Assembly (NCBI GenBank): GCA_905221605.1
Contig: CAJNDS010002211.1
Span: 536,989 to 580,411, forward strand
Direction of reading: 5' to 3'
Origin: Symbiodinium natans
Taxonomy: Eukaryota > Sar > Dinophyceae > Suessiales > Symbiodiniaceae
DNA: 43,423 bases
In this document: positions 30,779-39,804 of the stretch, piece after piece
How positions within the stretch are numbered: position 1 is the stretch's first letter
Layout: the number at the start of each line of letters is the position of its first letter
Notes under the pieces: generated by a model
Database searches by the model: none
Seen by the model: the letters and a program-made list of their open reading frames with translations, nothing else
What the model was told of the DNA's origin: nothing
Program-made: the position numbers and the translations under genes

Positions 30779-31723
30779 ATGATGGGCAGCAAGAACGTTT
30801 TGTTGGGCTGCATGCTCCTGCTCACATGCTGGGTTGGCTTTCGGCTCCTGTCAGATCCTTTTATCAGTACAGCAGCTTCGCAGTCGAGCCGGACGTGCTT
30901 GATTACAATTTCATCATTTAATAACTATGGCTTTGTCCGGGTGTTGCTGAAGCAGGCCGAGGCGCTGCATCCTGAAATGGTTTTCATTTGGGTCGTGGCG
31001 GACGACACACTTGTTCGAGCAAAAGATGCAGACAAAGAGCTGCCTATGCAGATCCTTAGACAAGTCCCCAACAGGTGGCACGCTGTTACTGCTGATCGCC
31101 TCCAACCATACATGTCCTTCAGCTACATGGAACTTGCCTTTCGCTACAATATGCAGTGCTTTAACACTGCCATAAAGCCTGCTGCTTTCAAATACGCCTT
31201 TGATAAGCACAACTGTCGGAAGGTATTGTATTTTGACAATGACATTTGGATCCTGCAGCCCCTTACAACCATCATTGAGGCGCTTGACCAGTACCGACTA
31301 GTCGTCACTCCGCACGTAACACAGGAGGTGCCCCTGGACGGTCTCCACCAAGACGAACGAACTCTCATGCTTGCTGGGCAATTTAACTTCGGATTTATTG
31401 CTGCATCGAAGAGTGAGCTGACCCTAGAGTTTCTCGACTGGTGGTTGAACCGTCTGCGCTATTATGGGTATGCAGAGCCGCGCAAGGGCATGCACTTCGA
31501 TCAAAATTGGGGCCAGCTGATGGTGTCTTACTTACCCCAAACGGAGTACCTGGTACTGAGAGACCCGCGGTACAATGTCGCGTATTGGAACCTTCATTAC
31601 AGAGGCATTCATCTACACATGGAGAATGGCGTTGTGCTGTATGACTCGGAGCCAGTTGTATTCATGCATTTCTCAGGCATGTCTGACCTGCACAAGTACA
31701 ATCTGGACACTAGGATGCAGTGT
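30779..31723 (+). CDS. Glycosyltransferase exon 1: membrane anchor and GT-A-like domain
   Basis: This longest exon encodes residues 1 to about 315. Residues 40-60 (CLITISSFNNYGFVRVLL) look like the first strand and helix of a nucleotide-sugar-binding fold. KVLYFDNDIWILQPL around 148-162 carries the metal-binding DND. FMHFSGMSDLHKYN ends the domain. Reading past 31723 gives an unrelated tail to a stop at 31804. The in-frame continuation SPHQNRFKMVDFPEL lies in exon 2, so the true join is near 31720-31724 to 31830. Confidence 0.85.
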
Positions 31724-34700
31724 GGTACCCCAATTTTCAGTTTAGTGATGCGTTTAGGAGTTGGGTTCCCTTCCGAAACTACGCTCACCCTCTCCGCCCT
31801 TTGACGTCCTAGTTTGCTTGTCGTTTTAGGAGTCCATTTCACCGCACCAAAATCGCTTCAAGATGGTCGACTTCCCAGAGCTCCGGGAGATCGTGACTAG
31901 CTACCAAGCAATGTTGCAGAAAGAGGATGCCTGGCGATGGCGAAATGTGTCCTACAACTTCGAGTACTTCGATGATGGGACTTCTATTCCGATGGTGATC
32001 CGTCAATACTATGCTGACATGATGGATCCGGAGGAGCCTTTTCGCAATGACAAGAATCTGTTTAAGGAACTGGTCGCACACGAAAGTCCATTCGCCGTCC
32101 ATGCGGACAGTGGCAAATTCAGCTTGCTGGACTGGATGCTGCAAGGTGCACACCACTTGCTTGTGGAGCAGTCGGGCCAATACCTGATATGCGAGCTGGT
32201 GTGGCAAGTTTATCTCCACAGACCTGACTCTTGCTTGGCTATAGGAGCTTGTAGATATTAATTTGGTACGAGTGCAAAGAAAACGCTGTATACAACTGCA
32301 ACCATGAGCGTCAGAACGGCGCAGGATTTGCGGGCAGCCTTTCCGGATCCTTTCGGGAAGAGTGCAGAGAAATTGTTCAACTGGGCTCAGCAAAATTTAG
32401 CCACTGAGCTTGACCTCGAGAGTCTCCTGACACAACATTTTGAGAGAGAACAGCACCGGCCTATGCCGAACTTCTCCAAAGGCGTCAACATCTACGGCTA
32501 CTTCTTAGGAGTCTTCGGGGTGGCCCAATCTGCCCGGTTGCTACATGGGGCCTTGAAGGAAGTCAAGGTGCAGAGAGCCGTGCAGAGAGCCATGCAGAGC
32601 CTGTATAAAATAATCATAGACTATACTACATCCCATATCCCCCTTGGGAACCATTTTGTTTACTTTTGCTTATATACACCCCAGAGGATACTCAGAATAT
32701 TATTTTTTTAAGGTTCGAGTAGGAGTATAGTATAGTCACAAAAGTCTTCAGCCCCCCCAGGCTTTCTCGTGTGAGCAGGTGCAGACCCACCGCATTCTCC
32801 TTCCCTCCACCGACAAGCAGCACAGATCGAGCCTTCTTCGGTTGAATGCCTCCCGCACTCCGCGGCATCGGACGAATCTGTTTGTCACAAACGCAGACAT
32901 GACACCGGTACTACGGCGTTTCGAGGATGCCTGGAAGTAGCCCGATTTCCTTGTTGTGGGGTTACGATCCCTTTTCAACATTCCCAAGACAGTGCTTGCA
33001 CTGTTCCTTTGGTCAGAGTAAAGGAAGCTGATAGGTCCTCCCGTCGCGACCACGTGGCATGAACGCGCTTTCCGTCCGGTAGAGGGGATCTGCAGCTTGC
33101 AGTGTTCCAACTCCTTTAGCCTTGGTCCTGTGTGGGCGCCATGAGATGCTAACCTGTTGTCGCCTTTGAATCCCTTGGGTTATCCTCTTAGAGAGGTCTT
33201 GGAACGGTTTTGGCGCGTGGTTCGGGGGTCATCTCGGAGCAGTCTTGGAGTGCTCTTGAAATGATCTTGAGGCGGTCTCGCCGGATTCAGAAAGCCTCCT
33301 GAAACCAGACCAAGGGCCCAGGCCCAAAACCCCTAAGGGGCCACCCAGAACCTAGGTTTTTATCCTGATCGCCTTCGGAAGATGCACTACAACATCGGAT
33401 ATTGGGCATGGGAGCTGGACACGTTTCCAGAAGAATGGATAAAACACTTGCGCTTCTATGACGAGGCGCCGCCCACCATGGAAAGCTTTTTTGGGGCTTA
33501 GCGGTTTAGGGTTCAGAGTATAGCCGTAAACCTTGAAAGTCAGGTATGGACCACCTCCGATTTCGTCACGGAATCGATCAAAACCAGCTGCCAAGCCAGC
33601 GGAATGAAAATCAGAACGCCTGTTGTGACAATGCCCATGGGCTTTGACATCAACTTCGTACTTTGGAGCCATCCTGGGAGCGTGTTCTCATAGTCAGTTT
33701 AAATCTGAGGAGGCTCGAACGCCTAATAACCCCAAGGTATCAAAAGGCACTTTAGCAGAGATAAAAAGAAGAAAAAGAAACGAAGGACCATTACAGGAAG
33801 GCTAAGTCCCGCTTCGACCTGCCAAAGCGCACCGTCGTGTTCTTGGTGGCCTGGCCGCATGTGCGCGGGCTCGGGGGCCCAGAGTCCGGCTGAGGCCTTA
33901 CAGGCTTATGTAGGCTTCTCTTTAAGTTGTTTGCCTTTCCTTTTTTGTCAGTGTTCCCAGCGGGGTCCAGAATTTTTTTATAGTTATCGTGCAGCCAAAT
34001 TCACATTCTAATTAAGCAGGCCCCTGGTTTGGATACAGTCTTGCTTGCCGATGTGCACTATCCTCGCTGGAAAGCTATCCGCCGGAATCCCATCTTTGAT
34101 GAGTGAATGAGCCATTAAAGGGATGTTACATAGTTGGCCGCGGGCTTTGGGCTGCAGAGGTCGCGGTGTGCTCGGGTGTCTGCTTACCAACAGCTGGGAT
34201 CATGTGCCGCGTGCCTCTCCTATCTCCATCACTTCGATCGACCCTAGCATTTTGTCGAGCTCATCTAAAGCCCCCAATGTAACGCAACATGCACAAGTAC
34301 CCCAAATAAAAGAGTGTTTGTTGAAGGGGGGGTTCACGGACTGCAAGCAAAAATGCTCTAAATGCCAGTTTGGGCATGTTCGCCAAAGGCATGAACGTTT
34401 GCGATAATAGCGTGTCTTGTTCCACATCCTTGTGCAGTCTGCTGATGAGAGGTAGAAACCGCTGTGAATGCAAGTGTTTCGGGCATTGTCGCCATAATTG
34501 GCCCACCGCCCCCGATCCCCCCACGCCACAAACACACACGCGGGTGCGATTGCTCGGCAGAAGTACAGTGCCTCACTTGAAAGTTCATCGGTGGTGCTGA
34601 GAGGGGTTGTACGTGCCCCGAAGAAGCTTATAGCATGGTGACCCCTTGAAGACTAACCCAATTAACACCAGACCCCCAAGTCCTTCCCATACCACGGGAG

Positions 34701-36184
34701 GGCATCCTATTTGCCCGCCAAAGGTGCTGTTCGACTTCCAAAGCTCTTTTCACCGCATCTAGGCTTTGAAGTGGCGTCCGTTTTTGTTTTCCCGGTGCCT
34801 ACCAGATTATTCCCAAGTACGTTCAGGTTTAGGATTTAGGGGCTCGGGTTTAGGTTTTCGTTTGCAGTCCTTGAAGCCCAGGCAAGAACCCCTTGGGCGC
34901 ACTGGAAGCCTTCCGGTTTGCGTTTGAAGGCCGCGGGCTGGGAGAGGGGCTTACTATAGTGCCCTTGTGTGTCAGGATTTCGCCTGAAAATGAACAGAAG
35001 CCAATCAACATTATTTGTTCCTGGGATCACTGCCGGGATCTAGGAGACTCGCCGGACTTGCCGGACGTTCTGCTCGTGATCAAGTGTCTTGTACCTCGAA
35101 CACATGGCTTCACATTTGAGCAGGAGTTCCTTGAGCTGAAGCAGGCTCCCTGGGACTAAATGAACCCTAGATTAATGATCTTGTTAAATGATACGCCATG
35201 CTACCATAGTCCGACTAAAGCTCAAGGGTTCGTTTCGGCCCTAAGCCCTGATCCCTAAATAGGCTGTGGACAAGAGCCGTCGTGTCCGACTTATGACGGA
35301 CGCCCTCACCACACAGGAGCTGTCCACAATCAAGTCTTGCTCTCTTTAGGGTCTCGTGGTCCCGACACCCAAACCCGAACCTCAAAGCATCAGCCCCCCC
35401 CGGGAGCCCCGCAAACCCAAAAATCTACCTAAGCCCTAAACGCTTGCGTGCTGTTCAATAGCATCGGTTTCATTGCACTGCCAGAAGATGCATTCGCTCA
35501 TGGCCTCAGTGGATGTATTGGTTTCAATGCATCGTTCAGAAGGCTTTGGCCTCCCATTGCCACCTGGGCGCAACTTCTAGAGCTTCCACCTTTCCAGGTC
35601 TAGGGGTTAGAGGGGAGGCATTTGGGGTGTAGGATAGCCAAAGCCCACAAGCCCTAAACCCGATTTTCAAAAGGCTGGAAATGCTAATGCTGGGCAAGCC
35701 AGTAATCGCCACAGCCTACAGTGGAAACATGGACTTCATGTCCAAGCTGCCAGAGGACTTTCAGTTCCTCTTGATTCCATATCGCTATGTGCCTCGGGGA
35801 TGAAATGAACCTCATGCTCAACCCCCATGTACATGGACCCGGGAGTAAAGTCGGCCCCATGCAAGGTGGGGGTCAACGTGTCAGAGCCGTTCAAGCACAT
35901 CTACAGATCGGACCAGCGCTGGGCAGATCCAGATATTGCGCCTGGACCGTAAGTGAGTTTAGCTGTTTCTCTTTAAACAATGGTACCAGTAAGTTGTTCG
36001 GCGGTTTCAAGAAGCAGTAAAGGAGCAAGCCGCCAAGGCAATGGTAATGTTGGCTTCAAACCAAAGCCTCCGGGACAGATGTGAAGCTGTAGTTGGGCCT
36101 TTGTTCCGGGAAACTTTTGGCCAGTGGAGCGTTGGCATGAGAATGAAAGCCCGACTGCGAGCTATTCATGGGAAGTCTTCTTGA
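30779..36184 (+). CDS. Multi-exon bacterial-type double glycosyltransferase
   Basis: About 15 exons join into one frame of roughly 905 codons: 30779-31723, 31830-32230, 32310-32567, 32779-32937, 33356-33465, 33544-33657, 33801-33845, 34724-34754, 34882-34929, 35044-35144, 35263-35331, 35485-35558, 35674-35788, 35866-35938 and 36012-36184 (TGA). The start is the first of two adjacent ATGs. Residues 6-22 are a hydrophobic signal anchor, suggesting a type II membrane protein of the Golgi or ER. A GT-A-like domain with DND (153-155) follows, then a linker with YFDDGTSIP, then a GT4 (GT-B) domain with YNIGYWAWELD, PMGFD, RKNPLGALEAFRFAF and the EX7E motif (SEGFGLPLLE) rebuilt across the exon 12/13 junction. 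The likely role is transfer of sugars to a glycan or lipid; donor and acceptor are unknown. Exon edges at junctions 1, 2 and 4 are uncertain by a few bases. Such two-domain enzymes are typical of bacteria, so horizontal origin is plausible. Confidence 0.85.
31830..32567 (+). CDS. Glycosyltransferase exons 2-3: linker and start of GT4 domain
   Basis: Exon 2 (31830-32230) encodes SPHQNRFKMVDF and YFDDGTSIPMVIRQYY, features I associate with the region between the two domains in bacterial relatives. Exon 3 (32310-32567) encodes GVNIYGYFLGVFGVAQSARL, the usual opening of the GT4 half. The intron between them is about 79 bases; its exact ends are not certain. Exon 3 ends at the donor-like AAG/GTGCAG. 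Confidence 0.8.
32619..32737. mobile_element. Small TIR-bearing element inside intron 3
   Basis: GACTATACTA at 32619-32628 is mirrored by TAGTATAGTC at 32728-32737, giving a 119-bp AT-rich segment with 10-bp terminal inverted repeats. The host intron is flanked by the direct repeat GTGCAG (32568 and 32779). Together this resembles the introner-type elements reported from dinoflagellates, in which a transposing element makes a new intron. The inverted repeat is short, so the call is tentative. Confidence 0.4.
32779..36184 (+). CDS. Glycosyltransferase exons 4-15: GT4 catalytic domain
   Basis: Twelve short exons encode the GT-B half. Recognisable pieces in order: THRILLPSTDK and NLFVTNADMTPVLRRF (exon 4); MHYNIGYWAWELDTFPEEW (5); VWTTSDFV and VVTMPMGFDI (6); RFDLPKRTVVFL (7); a 31-base microexon with FDFQSSFH (8); RKNPLGALEAF (9); DLPDVLLVIKC (10); LTTQELSTI (11); LVSMHRSEGFG (12); LGKPVIATAYSGNMDFM (13); YRSDQRWADPDI (14); EAVKEQAAKAM to the stop (15). 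Phases agree at all junctions from exon 5 onward. Introns after exons 5, 8, 9, 10, 12 and probably 14 begin with GC. The longest intron, after exon 7, is 878 bases. Confidence 0.85.
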
Positions 36185-36759
36185 CGCGCAGGAGGCCAAA
36201 TTGGAATTCGGCGGTGTCGAAGATTCCACGGTTCTTTGGTTTTAAACGTGGTGAACACACTACCGTGGGCTGGATGAAGCGCCTGAAGAGCTTTCTAAAC
36301 CCTGATGTGACTGGGCACTGCGTCTTGGTCTGACGAGAACTCTAAGGAGTTGTCTGAAAGTCGTCGTTCCTTGCAGGCGAGGCACTGACTTTCTGCTGCC
36401 GAAAGCTGGCTGAAAACATCTTGCCGTTTCTAGTTTCTAGCTTCAAGGTTTCAAAACGTTAAACCCACGTATGCATCATCTCCTCGACCCGTAAGCCCCT
36501 CAACCCTATAAACCCCAATTACCTTTCGTCCCCAGGTTACACGGGAACCTAGGACATGAGAACAATGAGAACACTTTCAAATGGCGGAGCTTGCAGGGAA
36601 GGAAGCTAAGTCAACATGCGGGCCTCGGATCTATTCACTAAGGCCTTCCGAAGTCTACCTCTCTACCATGAAGCCTTAATACCTCTTTGCCGCAGGCTCC
36701 ATCCCTCAAGCGTATGACACCTACCTCGACTCAAGCCGTCTCAAACTCCCAAACCCTAA
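36185..36759. other. 3' flank of the glycosyltransferase gene, no gene recognised
   Basis: Apart from a 69-codon frame overlapping the last exon out of phase, nothing coding was recognised. CCCTAAACGC-type words occur at the right edge, just before the base composition turns AT-rich. Confidence 0.4.
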
Positions 36760-37140
36760 ACGCTTAGTTCATAAGGGCGCTTGGACAATAATGTTGAAAC
36801 CTGTTTTAGACAAATATAACGGTAAGATGAAGCACAGCACAACAGGAATGACACCTAATGAAGCTCACAAGGACGAGAATAGTGTAGAAGTAAAAGCAAA
36901 TTCAGTAATGAAAGAGAAGTATTTAAGAAAGTATCCTAACATCAAAGAAGGGGATGAAGTTAGGGTATTTACTAAAGTGGTGGAAATTATACCAGTCGCA
37001 AAGAGACCAGAAATCAGTGGAGTGAAAAAGTTTATGAAGTGAAAGAAGTTAGTAGAGACACACAGTTGAATAAATATTATGTTGTTGAAGGACTGAGTAA
37101 GAAGTATATGAGACACGAGTTATTATTAGTTAATTCATAA
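36760..37140 (+). pseudogene. Polinton/PLV-type integrase, 3' fragment, frameshifted
   Basis: The first frame (to about 37016) contains KYNGKMKHSTTGMTPNEA, then RKYPNIKEGDEVRVF. The second frame, one base over, picks up at 37018 with WSEKVYEV and continues YYVVEGLSKKYMRHELLLVN to a TAA at 37138. Together these match the end of the catalytic core and the C-terminal domain of the retroviral-type integrases carried by Polintons, Polinton-like viruses and virophages. The catalytic D,D,E part is missing: host-like sequence begins near 36760. Codon use is AT-rich, unlike all neighbours. The truncation and the single-base shift make it non-functional. A Ginger-type transposase or a Ty3-type integrase is a less likely alternative. 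Confidence 0.7.
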
Positions 37141-37218
37141 AATATGCACAAGGTGTGTCATTAAAAAACTTTACAAAAAGGACTTAAAGATAAAACGCCT
37201 TAGTATATTAGGGAGATT

Positions 37219-37656
37219 ATGACTGAATATTTTACAGAAGTGGAACAAGAAGAAATCATTAATGAATTCTTGAATGCTTGTGGAGAAAAGCAAGAACAGG
37301 AAGAACAAGAAGAACCAGAAGAAGATTTTAAACTGCAATATGATAGACTTTTATCAAAAGCAGGAGAACATATAATTCATATTAAACAAATAGAAACAAA
37401 AAATTATGTGCCAATCAAAGAAGCAATACTAAAATTTATGGAACAAGCCCAAAACGGACGAAATTATTTAGATGAACCATATGTATATACTCGTAAATTA
37501 ACATGGTTTAAAAAATTAAGTGCATATACCAATTTGTTAAACATACACAAGAAAGGAACACGTTTTGTTTGCAGTAAAGAACGGTTGGAGCAAATAGATT
37601 TTAAAATAATTGAACAACCAAGCGTATTGCATATAGAAATATGCATAATTAACTAA
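37219..37656 (+). CDS. Unknown acidic AT-rich ORF, probably viral
   Basis: This 145-codon ORF starts with ATG (37219), 78 bases after the integrase fragment and on the same strand. The N-terminal third is very acidic and likely helical (QEQEEQEEPEED near 32-43). The rest mixes basic and hydrophobic residues, with no motif I recognise. Its AT-rich codon use matches the integrase fragment and differs sharply from the host DNA on both sides, so it probably entered with the same viral or Polinton insertion. The frame is intact. No ribosome-binding or promoter feature was recognised. Confidence 0.55.
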   Translation: MTEYFTEVEQEEIINEFLNACGEKQEQEEQEEPEEDFKLQYDRLLSKAGEHIIHIKQIETKNYVPIKEAILKFMEQAQNGRNYLDEPYVYTRKLTWFKKLSAYTNLLNIHKKGTRFVCSKERLEQIDFKIIEQPSVLHIEICIIN

Positions 37657-38035
37657 AAGACAATTAACTAACCATTAACATAATATTAATTTTCTGGGGT
37701 TTTTGTGATGAATCTTGTGAATAACGAATTAGGTGGATACTCCTTAGAAAGTTAATATTTTGTTATTTTTTTGTGATTTTGGTGGTGGTAAATTGGATAC
37801 TCTTTGAAAAATGTGAAAAATCTGGTGTGGAACACTTCAAGAAATGGTGAATGAATGAGAGTGCGAAAGTTGATGAAATGAATGAGGTAATTTGTCCCTA
37901 GAAACCCCCTGTATAAAACGAATGAGGTAAAGTGAGTGAAAAACGAATGAAGTGGATGATTACCAGTTGGTAAATGACATAACAGCACAGGCGGGCAATG
38001 TGTAATGTACCAGTCCTCAGAAACCCCCTTTTACT
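37657..38035. repeat. AT-rich non-coding end of the viral-like island
   Basis: This segment holds short internal repeats. GTGGATACTCCTTAGAAA (37732) and TTGGATACTCTTTGAAAA (37793) are one pair. CGAATGAGGTAA and CGAATGAAGTGG are near 37920-37955. GAAACCCCCTG (37902) and GAAACCCCCTTT (38021) are another pair. It ends abruptly in a C-rich block at about 38040. It may be the terminal repeat region of the inserted element; a matching inverted copy was not found in the window. Confidence 0.45.
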
Positions 38036-38039
38036 TATT

Positions 38040-39135
38040 TTTTCCCCCACCCCCCCCACCCCCTTCACCCCCCATCCCTCCCCTTGTCTTCATCGCTACC
38101 CCTCCCCTACCCATAACACCACCACTTTTTCTCCAACTTCCCTCCTCTCCCTACCCCTCCCACCCTTCTCTCCACTTACCCCCGCTCCCCTCCCCCTGTG
38201 GGCCCCTCCCCCGACCATCTGCTCCGCCCCTGACCAATCTTTTGTATTTGAGACTCCACCCCTACCTGCCGCCCCCAACTCCCTAATCCGCCACCAACCC
38301 TCTACCGTCACCATTCCTCCCGAACCCTCCCTCCCCATCCCTGCCCTGCACCGCTCTCATCACTACCCCCTCCCCACCCTCTACTTACCCATCCTCCTCC
38401 GCTACCACTTTTTCTCCAACCACTCCCGCTGCGCAACAGAATCCACTGGGCCACCAACCCCTTCCCCTGCCCCCCTCCCCACCACCCTTCCCCTTCCCAA
38501 CCGTTCCACTCCACCTCTCCACTTGCTCCCCCCTCTCACCGCCCTCATCATTACCCCCTCCCCACCCTCTCCCATCCTCCATCACCCTCCCACCACCAAC
38601 CCCTTCCCCTGCCCCCCCTCCCCACCACCCTGCCACTTCCCAACCATTCCACTCCACCTCTCCACTTACCAAGCCCGCTCCCCTCCCCCTTGGCGCCCCC
38701 CCCCGACCGCCTACTCCGCCCCCTGAGCAATTTTTTGCCCTGCCTTCCACCCCTAACCCTCCCCCCGCCAACCCCTTCCCCTACCCCCCCTCCCCACGAC
38801 CCTTCCCCTTCCCAACCATTCCATTCCACTTCTCCACTTACCCATCCCCCATCCCTTCCCGTATAACCCGCCTACTCCGACCAATTTTCTTGTGTTCCAG
38901 GGCCAATTCCTTGATCAGTATACGCCCATCCTGACCGCTCCCCAAACCTTCCGTCCCCAACTCCCTAATCCGCCACCAATCCTCTATCCTCCTCTGCTCT
39001 GTGCCCTCTTTCACTTACCCCCTCCCCCTCCCCACCCTTTACTCATCCTCCTCCCTCCCACTTCCTCTCCAACCACTTACCTCACCTCCACCTACCCTTC
39101 CCCCCCACTCCCACCACCACCCTGCTCCGCCCCTG
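38040..39135. repeat. C-rich low-complexity block
   Basis: About 1.1 kb is almost wholly C and T on this strand, built from CCCCTCCCCACC-type words. The phrase CTCCGCCCCTGACCAATCTT recurs with variation (near 38220, 38716, 38874 and 39123). That points to decayed tandem units of a few hundred bases. The proline-rich and glycine-rich frames across it are artefacts. Confidence 0.85.
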
Positions 39136-39149
39136 ACCAATCTTCGGGT

Positions 39150-39350
39150 TGCGGGTACGGGGGCAACCGAAAGGGAACAGGAAAAGAAACCAACCCTCAA
39201 CAGTCGCCTATATGGATTTCCCAGATCGAACCAGAAACAAGAACACCCACCCCTAAGGGGACAGGATAAGGGAGAAGGGACGGGACTACTCCAACCCGTT
39301 AAACCCAACCCCAGGCGTACGTACTTTTTCAACAAAAGCTGACGGCTCTT
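39150..39350 (-). repeat. Dispersed repeat, minus-strand copy
   Basis: This is the reverse-complement partner of 22325-22525. Within the shared core, GGATTTCCCAGATCGAACC (39214-39232) is the exact complement of the plus copy. The two copies are about 16.8 kb apart and inverted. Confidence 0.75.
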
Positions 39351-39359
39351 GGCCATCAA

Positions 39360-39597
39360 GAAGGATTTCCGGGTACGTTGACCCTTCCAACACCCAACAC
39401 TAACTCCTTTCTACAATACCAGTTGCAGCTCCGCACTCCCCCTGTCCTAGGATTTCCTAGGACACATTGGAGGTGCAGATCTTTGGCCAAAAACTGCCAT
39501 TAGGGCAGCAGCCAGCTGCTCGAAATGCACAATATGGTTTTACGTCATCCAGGACGAAATTATAGCACATTGGCTAAACCCACTAACCACAGAGAAT
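39360..39597. other. No gene recognised
   Basis: Short unique stretch with a small inverted motif (CCTAGGATTTCCTAGG at 39448-39463). It lies between the dispersed repeat and the poly(A)-like tract. Confidence 0.4.
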
Positions 39598-39610
39598 CTT
39601 TTTTTTTTTG
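39598..39610 (-). other. Poly(A)-like tract downstream of the CCCH ORF
   Basis: The plus strand carries an unbroken run of T, which reads GGATC followed by about 11 A on the minus strand. It lies about 195 bases past the CCCH ORF's stop. A genomic A-run just 3' of intronless ORFs is the usual scar of retroposition. There is no AATAAA-like signal, but dinoflagellates do not rely on one. Confidence 0.5.
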
Positions 39611-39804
39611 ATCCTCTTTTCATTGAAGACTCTTCGGCCTTCTTCACCACAAACCGTGGTCTTCGCTACGCGAAAAGCTACTGACTTCTACTATCAGGGA
39701 TTTACATACCCTTAATAGTAACCACCACATTTTCAGCGCATTGGCTGTTCCAGCGCACCTGTCTCCAGAAAGAGAAAAACCATCCCTTCATCCATACCAT
39801 CCAA

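Noticed and set aside
34440-34462. CTGATGAGAGGTAGAAACC, another hammerhead-like stretch
   Set aside because: There is no room for stem II and no pairing flanks; it lies in an intron.
36124-36333. 69-codon plus-strand ORF near the end of the glycosyltransferase
   Set aside because: It overlaps the last exon out of phase and has no motif.
38005-39359. Proline-rich and glycine-rich frames
   Set aside because: Translation of the C-rich low-complexity block.
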